A stretch of 36,405 nucleotides of DNA. It comes from DATKWS01 sp035529435 (GTDB taxonomy: Bacteria > Krumholzibacteriota > Krumholzibacteriia > Krumholzibacteriales > Krumholzibacteriaceae). Of the stretch, positions 22,051 to 32,732 are shown in pieces. Below the pieces are notes generated by a model that was not told the origin of the DNA, ran no database searches, and saw nothing but the letters and a program-made list of their open reading frames with translations. Every line of letters starts with the position of its first letter. Positions within the stretch are counted from its first letter, which is position 1. The position numbers and the translations under genes are program-made. Location: the NCBI GenBank assembly GCA_035529435.1, contig DATKWS010000151.1, positions 1 to 36,405 on the forward strand. Reading direction: 5' to 3'.

Positions 22051-22626
22051 CTATTCCCCCGGATTGACCACCCCTCTGAACGAGGTCGCCCTGATCTGGG
22101 GATAACCCTCTGTACACTCAGCGACACCGAGAAACTCCCCCTCCGTAGACGGGAGCACGGCGATCTCGGCATTCTTCAGCTCCCGGTCGGTACGAAGGGT
22201 CAGGGTATGCAAGAGGCACGATGGACCGCTGACACAAGGAAACCGCTCACTCAGCCCGTAATCCATGAGCCCCATTGAAATCGTGCGATTCAGGATATAC
22301 TTGTCATTGATGACGGAGATCCCCTCCGGTAATTCCAGCCGCCATTCCGCCGCGGCAATCTCTATATCTTCCGGAAAGTTGATGATAATATAGACGTCGA
22401 ATTCCTTCTGGTCCCGGTCGAGATCCAGTGTCCGCCGCGTGCCCTTCTCATCGAAGAAAACACCGAAGCTGACATCCTGGTTGAGGTACGAGATGATCTG
22501 CTCCGGTTCCTCCTGCGGCTGCGCGGACTCCGTAGCTTCCTCCTTCTCCCCCCCGGAACACGAATAGAGGAACAGCGCGCAGAGAACCAGCATGGCAACG
22601 TGTGTCAGAGACCTTCTCTTGTCCAT
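22051..22626 (-). CDS. predicted lipoprotein of unknown function
   Basis: This encodes a 191-aa protein with a clear lipoprotein signal: basic MDKRR, a hydrophobic core and LYSC, then an acidic, Gln/Glu-rich linker (GGEKEEATESAQPQEEPEQ). The remainder looks like a single beta-rich domain, with no recognised motif. AAAGGAGAGG lies four bases before the ATG at 22626, so a longer frame to 22674 is unlikely. It forms a unit with the M6 protease gene, which starts just past its stop codon, and may anchor or assist that protease. This is context only. Confidence 0.8.
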   Translation of the reverse strand: MDKRRSLTHVAMLVLCALFLYSCSGGEKEEATESAQPQEEPEQIISYLNQDVSFGVFFDEKGTRRTLDLDRDQKEFDVYIIINFPEDIEIAAAEWRLELPEGISVINDKYILNRTISMGLMDYGLSERFPCVSGPSCLLHTLTLRTDRELKNAEIAVLPSTEGEFLGVAECTEGYPQIRATSFRGVVNPGE

Positions 22627-22690
22627 GGATCCTCTCCTTTCATTAAAAATGGTATGTAGACGCCGGTACCGCAAGTTGCATCAAAGATGA

Positions 22691-22719
22691 ACTATATTGA
22701 TCGCAGCACGCTTTGACAA
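22691..22719 (-). promoter_or_regulatory. promoter of the lipoprotein-protease unit
   Basis: TTGTCA (22714-22719) and TATAGT (22691-22696) on the minus strand are separated by 17 bp. The start site would be near 22684, about 58 nt before the ATG at 22626. It lies 21 bases from the -35 box of the divergent pccB promoter. Confidence 0.65.
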
Positions 22720-22740
22720 CAGATTTCAGCTACATTCCGA

Positions 22741-22769
22741 TTGACCGGCCGGTCTCCTTCCCCTAGAAT
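22741..22769 (+). promoter_or_regulatory. promoter of the pccB-mutase-epimerase operon
   Basis: TTGACC (22741-22746) and TAGAAT (22764-22769) are separated by 17 bp. The start site near 22776 gives a leader of about 143 nt to the TTG start at 22919. I see no recognised riboswitch in that leader. Confidence 0.65.
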
Positions 22770-22918
22770 AGGCCGTGAACCACATATTACGAAAGGCCGT
22801 TGTCGCGTTTTCGCATCGCATCGGCATGACGACCCCGGCGCCACAGCCGGAGGGGTATCCCGGGCGTACCGGTGAACGGACCGGGATGGATCCACGATCT
22901 CCAGAGGAGGCCGGACCG

Positions 22919-24472
22919 TTGAAGAAGAAAAAGGAGAAGTACGAATACCTGAAGAAGAAACGCGAGCAGGCCCTTCTGGGGGGCGGCCGCGAGCGGATAC
23001 AGAAAATCCACGATTCCGGGCGTCTCACGGCACGGGAACGAATACACCTTCTCTTCGACGAGGGAACGTTTCAGGAACTCGGCGTTTTCTTGACCCATCG
23101 ATCGACATGGCCCGGGCTCAGTGAAAAACGTACCGTCGGTGACGGCGTCGTCTGCGGTCACGGGTTGATCAACGGCCGCAACACATTCGCATTCGCCCAG
23201 GATTTCACCGTATTCGGCGGCTCCCTCAGCGAGGCCAACGCGGGGAAGATCACCCGTCTCATGGACATGGCCATGGAAAACGGAGCACCGCTGGTCGGTC
23301 TCAACGACAGCGGCGGGGCTCGAATCCAGGAGGGCGTTGCAAGCCTCGGCGGATATGCCGATATCTTCCTGCGAAACACACTCGCCTCCGGCGTTATCCC
23401 GCAGATATCAGCGATCATGGGGCCCAGTGCGGGCGGCGCGGTCTATTCCCCCGCCCTCACCGATTTCATCATCATGGTGAACAAGACCAGCCACATGTTT
23501 ATTACCGGTCCGAACGTGATCAGGAAGGTGACGCACGAGGATGTCAGCCAGGAGGAACTCGGTGGGGCACTCGCCCACAACACGAAGAGCGGTGTCGCCC
23601 ACTTTCTCGCCGAGGACGACGAGGACTGCATCGACCTGATCAAGCACCTGCTTTCATATATGCCGCAGAACAACATGGAGGATCCGCCGTACATGCCGCC
23701 GACCGACGATCCGACGCGCGTCGAACCGGGCCTGCAGGAACTCATTCCGGATGATCCACGATCGCCCTACGACATGAAGGACGTCATTCATCTCATCGTC
23801 GACAACGGGGAATTTCTCGAGGTGCAGGCGCTCTGGGCACAGAGCATCGTCGTCGGATTCGCCCGCCTGAACGGCCACGTGGTCGGCATCGTGGGCAATC
23901 AACCGACCCACCTCGCCGGCGTTCTCGATATAAACAGCTCGATCAAGGGAGCACGTTTCGTGCGCTTCTGCGATGCATTCAATATCCCCCTTCTCACCTT
24001 CGAGGACGTGCCCGGATTTCTCCCGGGTACCGATCAGGAATGGAACGGTATCATCAAACACGGCGCCAAGCTGATCTATGCGTACTGCGAGGCAACGGTT
24101 CCCAAGCTGACCGTCATCACGCGCAAGGCTTACGGCGGTGCGTACTGCGTCATGTCGAGCAAGCACATCCGCAGCGACTACAATATCGCGTGGCCGACCG
24201 CCGAGCTGGCCGTTATGGGCGCGGAGGGAGCGGTGAATATCCTGTTCAGGCGTGAAATCTCCGCCGCCGAGGATCCCGAGGCCGAGAGGCAGAAGAGGAT
24301 CAACACGTACGTCGATGCATTCGCAAATCCATACGTGGCGGCTGGCCTCGGGTACCTCGATGATGTCATCATGCCCGAAAACACGCGTCCCATGATCATC
24401 CATGCACTGGAAAACCTCCTCAACAAGCGCCAGCAGCTTCCCCCCAAGAAACACGGCAACATTCCTTTGTAG
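22919..24472 (+). CDS. pccB: acyl-CoA carboxyltransferase, propionyl-CoA carboxylase beta type
   Basis: This carboxyltransferase subunit moves CO2 from carboxybiotin to propionyl-CoA, giving (S)-methylmalonyl-CoA. It has 517 aa from the TTG at 22919, where GAGGAGG lies upstream; the longer frame to 22775 would start at the predicted transcription start and carries an atypical N-terminus. Both crotonase-like halves are visible: NDSGGARIQEG, GPSAGGAVYSPALTDF and the C-terminal RKAYGGAYCVMSSK. The group also includes methylmalonyl-CoA and glutaconyl-CoA decarboxylase alpha subunits, but the neighbours, a mutase and epimerase, favour propionyl-CoA carboxylase. No biotin carboxylase or biotin carrier gene is in the window, so these must be encoded elsewhere. 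Confidence 0.93.
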   Translation: MKKKKEKYEYLKKKREQALLGGGRERIQKIHDSGRLTARERIHLLFDEGTFQELGVFLTHRSTWPGLSEKRTVGDGVVCGHGLINGRNTFAFAQDFTVFGGSLSEANAGKITRLMDMAMENGAPLVGLNDSGGARIQEGVASLGGYADIFLRNTLASGVIPQISAIMGPSAGGAVYSPALTDFIIMVNKTSHMFITGPNVIRKVTHEDVSQEELGGALAHNTKSGVAHFLAEDDEDCIDLIKHLLSYMPQNNMEDPPYMPPTDDPTRVEPGLQELIPDDPRSPYDMKDVIHLIVDNGEFLEVQALWAQSIVVGFARLNGHVVGIVGNQPTHLAGVLDINSSIKGARFVRFCDAFNIPLLTFEDVPGFLPGTDQEWNGIIKHGAKLIYAYCEATVPKLTVITRKAYGGAYCVMSSKHIRSDYNIAWPTAELAVMGAEGAVNILFRREISAAEDPEAERQKRINTYVDAFANPYVAAGLGYLDDVIMPENTRPMIIHALENLLNKRQQLPPKKHGNIPL

Positions 24473-24490
24473 AATGAGAAAGGACACCGG

Positions 24491-26160
<1,670 letters not shown>

Positions 26161-26164
<4 letters not shown>

Positions 26165-26253
26165 CATCGCGCGCCACCCGGCTCCGGCAGTTGCGGGAAC
26201 TGATGCAGGAACGAATCACCCGCCACGCCGCTGCGCAGGAGCGGCACGCATAG
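26161..26253 (+). CDS. possible 30-codon ORF coupled to the mutase stop
   Basis: A GTG overlapping the mutase TGA (GTGA) opens a 30-codon frame ending in TAG at 26251-26253. The peptide is Arg-rich and helical looking (RLRQLRELMQERITRH). It has no recognisable homology and no clear ribosome site of its own, though the overlap would allow coupled translation. It could be chance, or the remnant of a longer gene between the mutase and the epimerase. Confidence that it is a real gene is low. Confidence 0.2.
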
Positions 26254-26269
26254 CAGTGGAGGTAACGAT

Positions 26270-26677
26270 ATGGTCGAACGCCTCGAGGAACTCAATCACA
26301 TAGGAATAGCGGTCAGGGATCTCGAGGAGGGGAAAAAACTCTTCTGCGAGATACTCGGATTCGAGCTCAAGGCGGAAAAGGCGCTCCCCGACCGGGGTGT
26401 CAGGGTGGCGTTTCTCGAGACGGGGAACGCGAGTATCGAGCTGCTCGAGGGAATCGGCGCGGAAAGCGCCGTGACGAAGTTCCTTGAACGGCACGGTCCC
26501 GGCATACACCATCTCTGCTTCCGCGTCGGCGATATCGACCGCGTACTCGGAGAGCTTGCGGGCGCCGGCCTGAACCTCATAGACATGAAGGCCCGTCCCG
26601 GAGCCGAGGGACATCCCGTGGCATTCATCCATCCCAAATCGACATCCGGCGTTCTGATCGAGCTCGAAGAATGTTGA
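26270..26677 (+). CDS. mce: methylmalonyl-CoA epimerase
   Basis: This vicinal-oxygen-chelate (VOC) family enzyme interconverts (S)- and (R)-methylmalonyl-CoA, linking the carboxylase product to the mutase substrate. It has 135 aa, the usual length. Metal ligands can be read as His in LNHIGIAV, His in GIHHLCF and Glu in the C-terminal VLIELEE, with the VOC beta-alpha-beta repeats between. GGAGG lies seven bases before the ATG. It is last in the plus-strand operon and faces the minus-strand operon, whose last gene ends seven bases away. Confidence 0.95.
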   Translation: MVERLEELNHIGIAVRDLEEGKKLFCEILGFELKAEKALPDRGVRVAFLETGNASIELLEGIGAESAVTKFLERHGPGIHHLCFRVGDIDRVLGELAGAGLNLIDMKARPGAEGHPVAFIHPKSTSGVLIELEEC

Positions 26678-26684
26678 AACAGTC

Positions 26685-27542
26685 TCAGCCCTGCGTGTAG
26701 TTGTAGAATCCCTGTCCCGACTTGCGCCCGAGATATCCTGCGCTTACCATCTTGATGAGCAGCGGGCAGGGGCGGTACTTCGGATCGCCGAGGCCCTCGT
26801 GCAGGACGCGCAGGATGTTGAGACAGACATCCAGGCCGATCAGATCGGCGAGGGTGAGCGGTCCCATCGGATGGTTCATCCCGAGCTTCATCACGCTGTC
26901 GACCGCCTCGGCGGTGGCGACCCCCTCCATCAGGCAATAGACCGCTTCATTGATCATCGGCATGAGGATGCGGTTCGCCACAAAACCGGGGTAGTCGTTC
27001 ACCTCGACCGGTTCCTTGTCCAGCTTTTTACTCAACTCCACGACCGTCTCCGTTGTCTCGTCGTCCGTCGCGAGCCCGCGAATGATCTCGATGAGCTTCA
27101 TGACCGGCACCGGATTCATGAAGTGCATCCCGATAAACCGCTCGGGCCGCGACGTGACCGCCGCGAGCGCGGTGATCGATATGGAAGAGGTGTTGCTCGA
27201 GAATATCGTCTTTTTCGGGCACAGCCCGTCCAGCTCCCGGAACAGCTTCGCCTTGGTATCGAAATCCTCGAAGATAGCCTCGACGATGAGATCCGCCCCC
27301 GCCGCCTCCTTGACGTTTGTCGCGGTGGCGATGCGGCCGATGATTTCGTCCTTGGTCGCCTCGTCGATCCGTTCCTTCTTCACGAGGCGCGAAAGGCTCT
27401 TCTCGATGGCGGCCATACCCCGATCGACAAACTCCTTCTTTACATCCACCATGGTGACCCGGTACCCCTGGTGAGCGAAGACCTGGGCGATCCCGTTCCC
27501 CATGGTACCGGCGCCGATGACGGCAATCTTCTCTATCGCCAT
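26685..27542 (-). CDS. hbd: 3-hydroxybutyryl-CoA dehydrogenase
   Basis: This NAD(P)-dependent enzyme oxidises 3-hydroxybutyryl-CoA to acetoacetyl-CoA or runs in reverse. It has 285 aa from the ATG at 27542, where AAAGGAG lies upstream. The Rossmann motif GAGTMGNG (10-17), SSNTSS, the catalytic dyad His140 in GMHFMNPVP and Glu152, and NDYPGFVANR are all present. The C-terminal domain has GMNHPMGPLTLADLIGLD. It is the last gene of the minus-strand operon, just after the thiolase, and works with thiolase and crotonase in C4 acyl-CoA oxidation or synthesis. Confidence 0.95.
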   Translation of the reverse strand: MAIEKIAVIGAGTMGNGIAQVFAHQGYRVTMVDVKKEFVDRGMAAIEKSLSRLVKKERIDEATKDEIIGRIATATNVKEAAGADLIVEAIFEDFDTKAKLFRELDGLCPKKTIFSSNTSSISITALAAVTSRPERFIGMHFMNPVPVMKLIEIIRGLATDDETTETVVELSKKLDKEPVEVNDYPGFVANRILMPMINEAVYCLMEGVATAEAVDSVMKLGMNHPMGPLTLADLIGLDVCLNILRVLHEGLGDPKYRPCPLLIKMVSAGYLGRKSGQGFYNYTQG

Positions 27543-27674
27543 TCCGTACTCCTTTCCCTGTAAACCGCCCGCACGGAGTCCCGTCACGCGGTTGATTTTC
27601 CCGCGGGAGCGTCCTGCTGCCATCCGGAACGTTCGTCCCGTGATGCGCCGGCAACCCGCCCCGTTCCGCCGTCA

Positions 27675-28856
27675 CTACAGCATCTCGACACTCATCGCTA
27701 CCGCATTACCGCCACCGAGACACAGCGTGGCCAGTCCCCTCGTGCCGCCGGTTTGCTTCAGCGCATGCAAGAGCGTTACGAGAAGGCGCGCGCCCGAACA
27801 TCCGATCGGATGGCCGAGCGCGACGGCTCCGCCGTGAATATTCACCTTGTCGGGATTCATCCTGAGCACTTTCATCACGGCGATCGGCTGCACGGCGAAC
27901 GCCTCGTTGAGTTCGATGAGATCGAAATCGTCTATCTTCATGCCGGTCTTCTCGAGCAGCTTCGGGACGGCGACGGTCGGGGCCATCATCACCCATTCGG
28001 GATCCATTCCCCCCGTCGCGTACCCCGTCACGCGCGCGATCGGCTTCACACCGAGCTCCTTCGCCTTCTCCGCGCTGAGCAATACCATTGCGGCGGCGCC
28101 GTCGCTGATCTGGGAGGCGTTCCCCGCCGTCACCGTGCCGTCCTTCTTGAATACCGTCTTGAGCCGCGCCATGCTCTCGATTGTCGTGTCCGACCGTGGT
28201 CCCTCGTCACGGTCGACGATGATCGGCTCCTTCTTGCGCTGGGGAACTTCCAACGGCATGATCTCGTCCTTGAACTTTCCCGCCTCATGGGCCTCCACGG
28301 CCTTCCGGTGGCTGTTGTACGCATACTCGTCCTGCTCCTCGCGGGATACCTTGTACTTCTCCGCCACGAGCTCGCCCGTATTTCCCATATGGAAATCCTT
28401 GTAGACGTCCCAGAGACCGTCGTAGACCATCGTATCGACGAGTGCGCCGTCGTTGATGCGGTAGCCGGTACGCGCCTCGCGGAGGATGTACGGCGCATTG
28501 CTCATGCTCTCCATGCCACCGGCCACGATGATATCGGCATCCCCCAGCATGATCGCCTGCGCTCCGCACACGACCGCTTTGAGGCCCGAGCCGCAGACCT
28601 TGTTGATGGTCATGGCCCCGGCGGCGGTGTCGACGCCCCCGTGTATCGACGCCTGGCGAGCGGGATTCTGGCCGAGACCGGCGCTGATCACGTTGCCCAT
28701 GATGACCTCGTCGACCTGGTCGCCCGTGACACCTGCCCGCTTCATCGCCTCCTTGACGACGAAGCCGCCGAGCTGCGTGGCGCCGAACGACGTAAGACCG
28801 CCGAGAAACTTACCCAACGCTGTTCTGACAGCACCTGCGATGACGATCTCTTTCAT
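27675..28856 (-). CDS. acetyl-CoA C-acetyltransferase (thiolase)
   Basis: This cytoplasmic thiolase cleaves acetoacetyl-CoA to two acetyl-CoA, or runs the reverse condensation. It has 393 aa, the typical length. All three catalytic residues are visible: Cys88 in NKVCGSGLKAV, His349 in ALGHPIGCSG and Cys379 in TLCLGGGNA. GGAGG lies eight bases before the ATG. It follows the B12-binding subunit gene by about 90 bases and precedes the hydroxybutyryl-CoA dehydrogenase. Broader 3-ketoacyl-CoA specificity is possible; the short-chain type is favoured by the neighbours. Confidence 0.95.
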   Translation of the reverse strand: MKEIVIAGAVRTALGKFLGGLTSFGATQLGGFVVKEAMKRAGVTGDQVDEVIMGNVISAGLGQNPARQASIHGGVDTAAGAMTINKVCGSGLKAVVCGAQAIMLGDADIIVAGGMESMSNAPYILREARTGYRINDGALVDTMVYDGLWDVYKDFHMGNTGELVAEKYKVSREEQDEYAYNSHRKAVEAHEAGKFKDEIMPLEVPQRKKEPIIVDRDEGPRSDTTIESMARLKTVFKKDGTVTAGNASQISDGAAAMVLLSAEKAKELGVKPIARVTGYATGGMDPEWVMMAPTVAVPKLLEKTGMKIDDFDLIELNEAFAVQPIAVMKVLRMNPDKVNIHGGAVALGHPIGCSGARLLVTLLHALKQTGGTRGLATLCLGGGNAVAMSVEML

Positions 28857-28945
28857 GGAACGATCCTCCTTTTTCGGGTTTGTGGATCCGGCGAATTCTC
28901 TCTATCGAAACCGACCGGCGGGCGCTCTCCGTTCCCGGCCGGGAT

Positions 28946-29344
<399 letters not shown>

Positions 29345-29377
29345 ACCGTGTTCCTCCTGAGCATACTACCGTACCGT

Positions 29378-31039
29378 TTAGAAGAAGGGCGGCTCCTGGT
29401 ATTCGCCAAAAACTCCCTTGAGCGTGTCGATTATTTCCCCCTCCGTGGCGTAACAACGCGCACAGTCGATTATGACCGGCATCAGGTTATCGGAACCGCG
29501 GGCCGTTTCACCGAGACGCACGAGTTCGCGCGCGACCTTGTCGTTGTCGCGTTCCGCCCGGACCTTTTCCACGGCGTCCCGTTGCGCGAGCTCCACCTCC
29601 TCGTCTATCCTGAGGAGTGATATCCCGATCTCTTCACCTTCCACCTGGAATCTGTTCACGCCGACGATCACCTTCCGCCCCGACTCGATCGCCTTCTGGT
29701 ACTCGTACGCGGCACGCCCGATCTCCTTCTGGAAGAATCCTTGCTCGATCGCCTTCACGACACCGCCGAGCCGCTCGATTTTCTCGAAGTACTCCTGCGC
29801 CTTCTCCTCCATCTCACGCGTCCGTGCTTCGATAAAGTAACTCCCCCCGAGTGGATCCATCGTGTTCGTGACACCCGTCTCGTGTGCGATCAGCTGCTGC
29901 GTGCGGAGTGCGATGCGCACCGCCTTCTCCGACGGGAGCGCCAGGGTCTCGTCCATCGAGTTTGTATGGAGGGACTGCGTTCCTCCGAGAACCGCCGAGA
30001 GCGCCTGGAACGCGGTCCTGACGATATTGTTCTCGGGCTGCTGGGCGGTCAGGGAACACCCCGCCGTCTGCGTGTGGAAACGGAGCAGCCACGACCGTTC
30101 ATCCTTCGCACCGTACCTCTCCCGCATGCGGCGGGCCCAGATGCGCCGGGCCGCTCGGTACTTGGCGATCTCCTCGAAGAAATCGAGGTGCGCATTGAAG
30201 AAAAATGACAACCGGGGCGCGAATGTGTCCACGTCGAGCCCCGCCGCGATCCCCGCCTCCACGTACGCGAAGCCGTCCGCCAGGGTGAAGGCGAGCTCCT
30301 GCACGGCGGTCGATCCCGCCTCCCTGATGTGATAGCCGCTGATGCTGATCGTGTTCCATCTGGGCACGTGCGTGGAACAGAACGCGAGTATATCGGTGAT
30401 GATACGCAGGGAGGGTTCGGGCGGAAATATCCATGACTTTTGGGCAATGTATTCCTTCAGGATGTCGTTCTGGATGGTGCCGCCCATCTGATCGAACCGG
30501 GCACCCTGCTTTTCACCGGTGCAGAGGTAGAACGCGAGCAGTATCGAAGCGGGGGCGTTGATGGTCATCGACGTCGTAATCTTCGCGAGATCGATACCGC
30601 CGAACAGGATCTCCATATCGCGGAGGGAATCTATCGCGACCCCGCACCTGCCGACCTCCCCCTCCGAACGGGGGTGGTCGGAATCGTACCCCATGATGGT
30701 GGGCATGTCGAATGCAACGCTCAGTCCGGTCTGGCCGTGATCGAGTAGATAGTGGTACCGCTTGTTGGTATCGCCGGGAGTTCCGAAACCCGAGAACTGC
30801 CGCATCGTCCAGAGACGTCCGCGATACATCGTCGGGTACACGCCGCGCGTATAGGGAAACACGCCGGGGAACCCGAGATCGTCGCGATAATCGAGATCCG
30901 CGATATCGTCGGGCGCATAGAGCGGTTCAACCGGTTCAGACGAAACCGTTGTGAATTCGACATTCCGTTCCTCGCACGAATCGTAGCGCGAACGGAATTT
31001 TTCACGTAACCTGTCCATCTTGTCGTTCCGTGTTTTCAT
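29378..31039 (-). CDS. acyl-CoA mutase large subunit (mutase A2, Phe/Gln, isobutyryl-CoA-mutase-like)
   Basis: This is a second B12-dependent acyl-CoA mutase large subunit of 553 aa, again lacking the B12 domain. The TIM-barrel segments are RGRLWTMRQFSGFG, FDMPTIMGYDSDH, TIQNDILKEYIAQKSW, SGYHIREAGST and LRFHTQTAGCSLT. Phe82 and Gln200 replace the Tyr and Arg of methylmalonyl-CoA mutase; the same pair (Phe80/Gln198) marks isobutyryl-CoA mutase. On this basis the substrate is more likely isobutyryl-/n-butyryl-CoA. Caution: many proteins with this pair are annotated as methylmalonyl-CoA mutase, so specificity is unproven. Downstream genes are the B12 subunit, thiolase and hbd; upstream are meaB and cobO. 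Confidence 0.9.
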   Translation of the reverse strand: MKTRNDKMDRLREKFRSRYDSCEERNVEFTTVSSEPVEPLYAPDDIADLDYRDDLGFPGVFPYTRGVYPTMYRGRLWTMRQFSGFGTPGDTNKRYHYLLDHGQTGLSVAFDMPTIMGYDSDHPRSEGEVGRCGVAIDSLRDMEILFGGIDLAKITTSMTINAPASILLAFYLCTGEKQGARFDQMGGTIQNDILKEYIAQKSWIFPPEPSLRIITDILAFCSTHVPRWNTISISGYHIREAGSTAVQELAFTLADGFAYVEAGIAAGLDVDTFAPRLSFFFNAHLDFFEEIAKYRAARRIWARRMRERYGAKDERSWLLRFHTQTAGCSLTAQQPENNIVRTAFQALSAVLGGTQSLHTNSMDETLALPSEKAVRIALRTQQLIAHETGVTNTMDPLGGSYFIEARTREMEEKAQEYFEKIERLGGVVKAIEQGFFQKEIGRAAYEYQKAIESGRKVIVGVNRFQVEGEEIGISLLRIDEEVELAQRDAVEKVRAERDNDKVARELVRLGETARGSDNLMPVIIDCARCYATEGEIIDTLKGVFGEYQEPPFF

Positions 31040-31069
31040 GACGGCGCATCCACCTCGCTCCGTTTATAT

Positions 31070-32035
31070 TCACGCGATGGCGATCAGTTTCTCCAGCTCG
31101 TGCACGAGCCGGTAGGGCGACATGCGTCCAGCGTAGACATCGCCCATCTTCTCCTCGAGAACGGCGCGCACCGCCCCGCTGTCGCGAAGCCTGCGCTCCA
31201 TCCTGTCCATCAGTGCATTGCGAACCCGCGAGTGCAGTATGGTTCTGCGGCGTTCCTCGATCAGATCATTCTCCTCCAGATAGCGCCGGTGCGCCTCGAT
31301 ATGCTCGGCGAGTTGCTCGATGCCGGTCCGTTCCAGGGCCGAGGTGAGAACGACGGGTGGTTTCCATGCGCCCGCAGATGTATCCTTGAATTTCAGGGTC
31401 GACTCTATCTCCTGCGCGGCGAGCTCCGCATCGGGATGATCCGACTTGTTCATCACGAATACATTACCGATCTCCATGAGACCCGCCTTCATCGCCTGAA
31501 TGCCGTCGCCCGACTCGGGTACGAGGATCACCACCACCGTGTGCGATTTCTCGGCTATCTCGAGCTCCGATTGTCCGACGCCGACCGTCTCGATCAGTAT
31601 CAGATCCTTGCCGAAGGCGTCCAGCAGATCCGCCACCTCGTCGGTGCAGTTCGAGATGCCGCCGAGACTGCCGCGGCTCGCCAGGCTCCGCACGAAGATA
31701 TCGGGATCCTCGGTGAGGCGCTGCATGCGGATCCGGTCGCCGAGCAGCGCGCCGCCGCTGAAGGGACTCGTGGGATCGACGGCAATGACGCCGATCCGCC
31801 TCCCCCGGTCCCTGAACAGCTTCGCCAGATGATACAGGAGGCTGCTCTTGCCGGCGCCCGGGGGACCGGTAAAACCGATCTTGTATGCATTCCCCATCTT
31901 GGGGAACAGGGCGTCGAACACCCTCTCCGCCCCCGCTCCGCCGTTTTCGAGTATGGTGATGAGCCGCGCCGCCGCTGCGACGCTCCCCCTGTCGAAGTCC
32001 TCGAGTAATCCCGCTATGCCGTTCTCCACCACCAT
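31070..32035 (-). CDS. meaB: methylmalonyl-CoA-mutase-associated GTPase MeaB
   Basis: MeaB is a G3E-family GTPase that gates adenosylcobalamin loading and protects B12-dependent mutases from inactivation. It has 321 aa. The P-loop GPPGAGKS (57-64), VIAVDPTSPFSGGALLGDR (switch I and Mg region), ETVGVGQSE (switch II region) and NKSD (guanine specificity) are all visible. It lies six bases after cobO and 30 bases before mutase A2, so it should serve that mutase and possibly mutase A1. Confidence 0.96.
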   Translation of the reverse strand: MVVENGIAGLLEDFDRGSVAAAARLITILENGGAGAERVFDALFPKMGNAYKIGFTGPPGAGKSSLLYHLAKLFRDRGRRIGVIAVDPTSPFSGGALLGDRIRMQRLTEDPDIFVRSLASRGSLGGISNCTDEVADLLDAFGKDLILIETVGVGQSELEIAEKSHTVVVILVPESGDGIQAMKAGLMEIGNVFVMNKSDHPDAELAAQEIESTLKFKDTSAGAWKPPVVLTSALERTGIEQLAEHIEAHRRYLEENDLIEERRRTILHSRVRNALMDRMERRLRDSGAVRAVLEEKMGDVYAGRMSPYRLVHELEKLIAIA

Positions 32036-32041
32036 CGGCTC

Positions 32042-32566
32042 TCAGTATTCGATACCCTTTCTCGCTTTGACGCCCCGGTTGTAGTGATGGCGAATTTCCC
32101 GCATCTCCGTGACCGTATCGGCAAGAGCGATCAGTTCATCGGGCGCGTAACGCCCCGTCAGCACGAGCTCGAGCCCGACGGGTTTATTGCGGACGAGCGC
32201 TACAACGCTCTCGAGCGGTACCAGGCCGAACGCAACGGCCACATTGATCTCATCGAGTATGAGCATATCGAGCGTGTCGTCGCGTACGAGCTCCTCGGCC
32301 CGCCGCCACCCGTTCATGGCGAGCTCGATATCCTCCGCCGCCGGGTTGTCGCGATCGACAAATTCGTCCCTGCCGTATTGTTCTATCGTCAGCCCCTCGA
32401 TCCGGTCGGCGGCGGCCAGTTCCCCGTACGGCTTCCCCTTCATGAATTGAATCATGATGACCCTCTTTCCGTGGCCGGCGGCCCTGACGGCCTGCCCGAC
32501 CGCGGCGGTGGTCTTTCCCTTCCCATTGCCGGTGTAGAGTTGAACCGTTCCACTCTCGAACGCCAT
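32042..32566 (-). CDS. cobO: corrinoid adenosyltransferase (CobO/BtuR type)
   Basis: This enzyme transfers the adenosyl group from ATP to the cobalt of cob(I)alamin or cob(I)yrinic acid diamide, making the cofactor used by the mutases. It has 174 aa, the usual length for CobA/CobO. The P-loop GNGKGKTT (13-20), VIMIQFMKG and LDMLILDEIN are typical; the ATP-binding P-loop is inverted in this family. GAGGAA precedes the ATG. It is the first gene of the six-gene minus-strand operon, indicating that cofactor supply is coordinated with mutase production. Confidence 0.95.
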   Translation of the reverse strand: MAFESGTVQLYTGNGKGKTTAAVGQAVRAAGHGKRVIMIQFMKGKPYGELAAADRIEGLTIEQYGRDEFVDRDNPAAEDIELAMNGWRRAEELVRDDTLDMLILDEINVAVAFGLVPLESVVALVRNKPVGLELVLTGRYAPDELIALADTVTEMREIRHHYNRGVKARKGIEY

Positions 32567-32665
32567 GATTCCTCATTCCTCATGAATAACGTGATCGGCG
32601 CATCGTGCCGATCTCTCCGCCCCGTTCTCGAAGCCACGGTCGGGGATGGAAATATAAGGAAAAGT

Positions 32666-32694
32666 AGCGTAATTCTTATCTTCTCTTTTGTCAA
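32666..32694 (-). promoter_or_regulatory. promoter of the cobO-meaB-mutase operon
   Basis: TTGACA (32689-32694) and TACGCT (32666-32671) on the minus strand are separated by 17 bp. The -35 box is perfect and the -10 box moderate. The start site near 32659 gives a leader of about 93 nt, too short for a full cobalamin riboswitch. Confidence 0.6.
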
Positions 32695-32732
32695 TTACAG
32701 ACTTGGACGGAATGCCCGTGCCGCCGGACGCC

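Noticed and set aside
22776..22918. A riboswitch or N-terminal extension in the long pccB leader.
   Set aside because: No recognised riboswitch consensus is visible, and the extended reading frame lacks conserved family residues and starts at the predicted transcription start.
32567..32665. A cobalamin riboswitch upstream of cobO.
   Set aside because: The leader is under 100 nt and lacks a recognisable B12-box-like segment; the known riboswitch is about twice as long.
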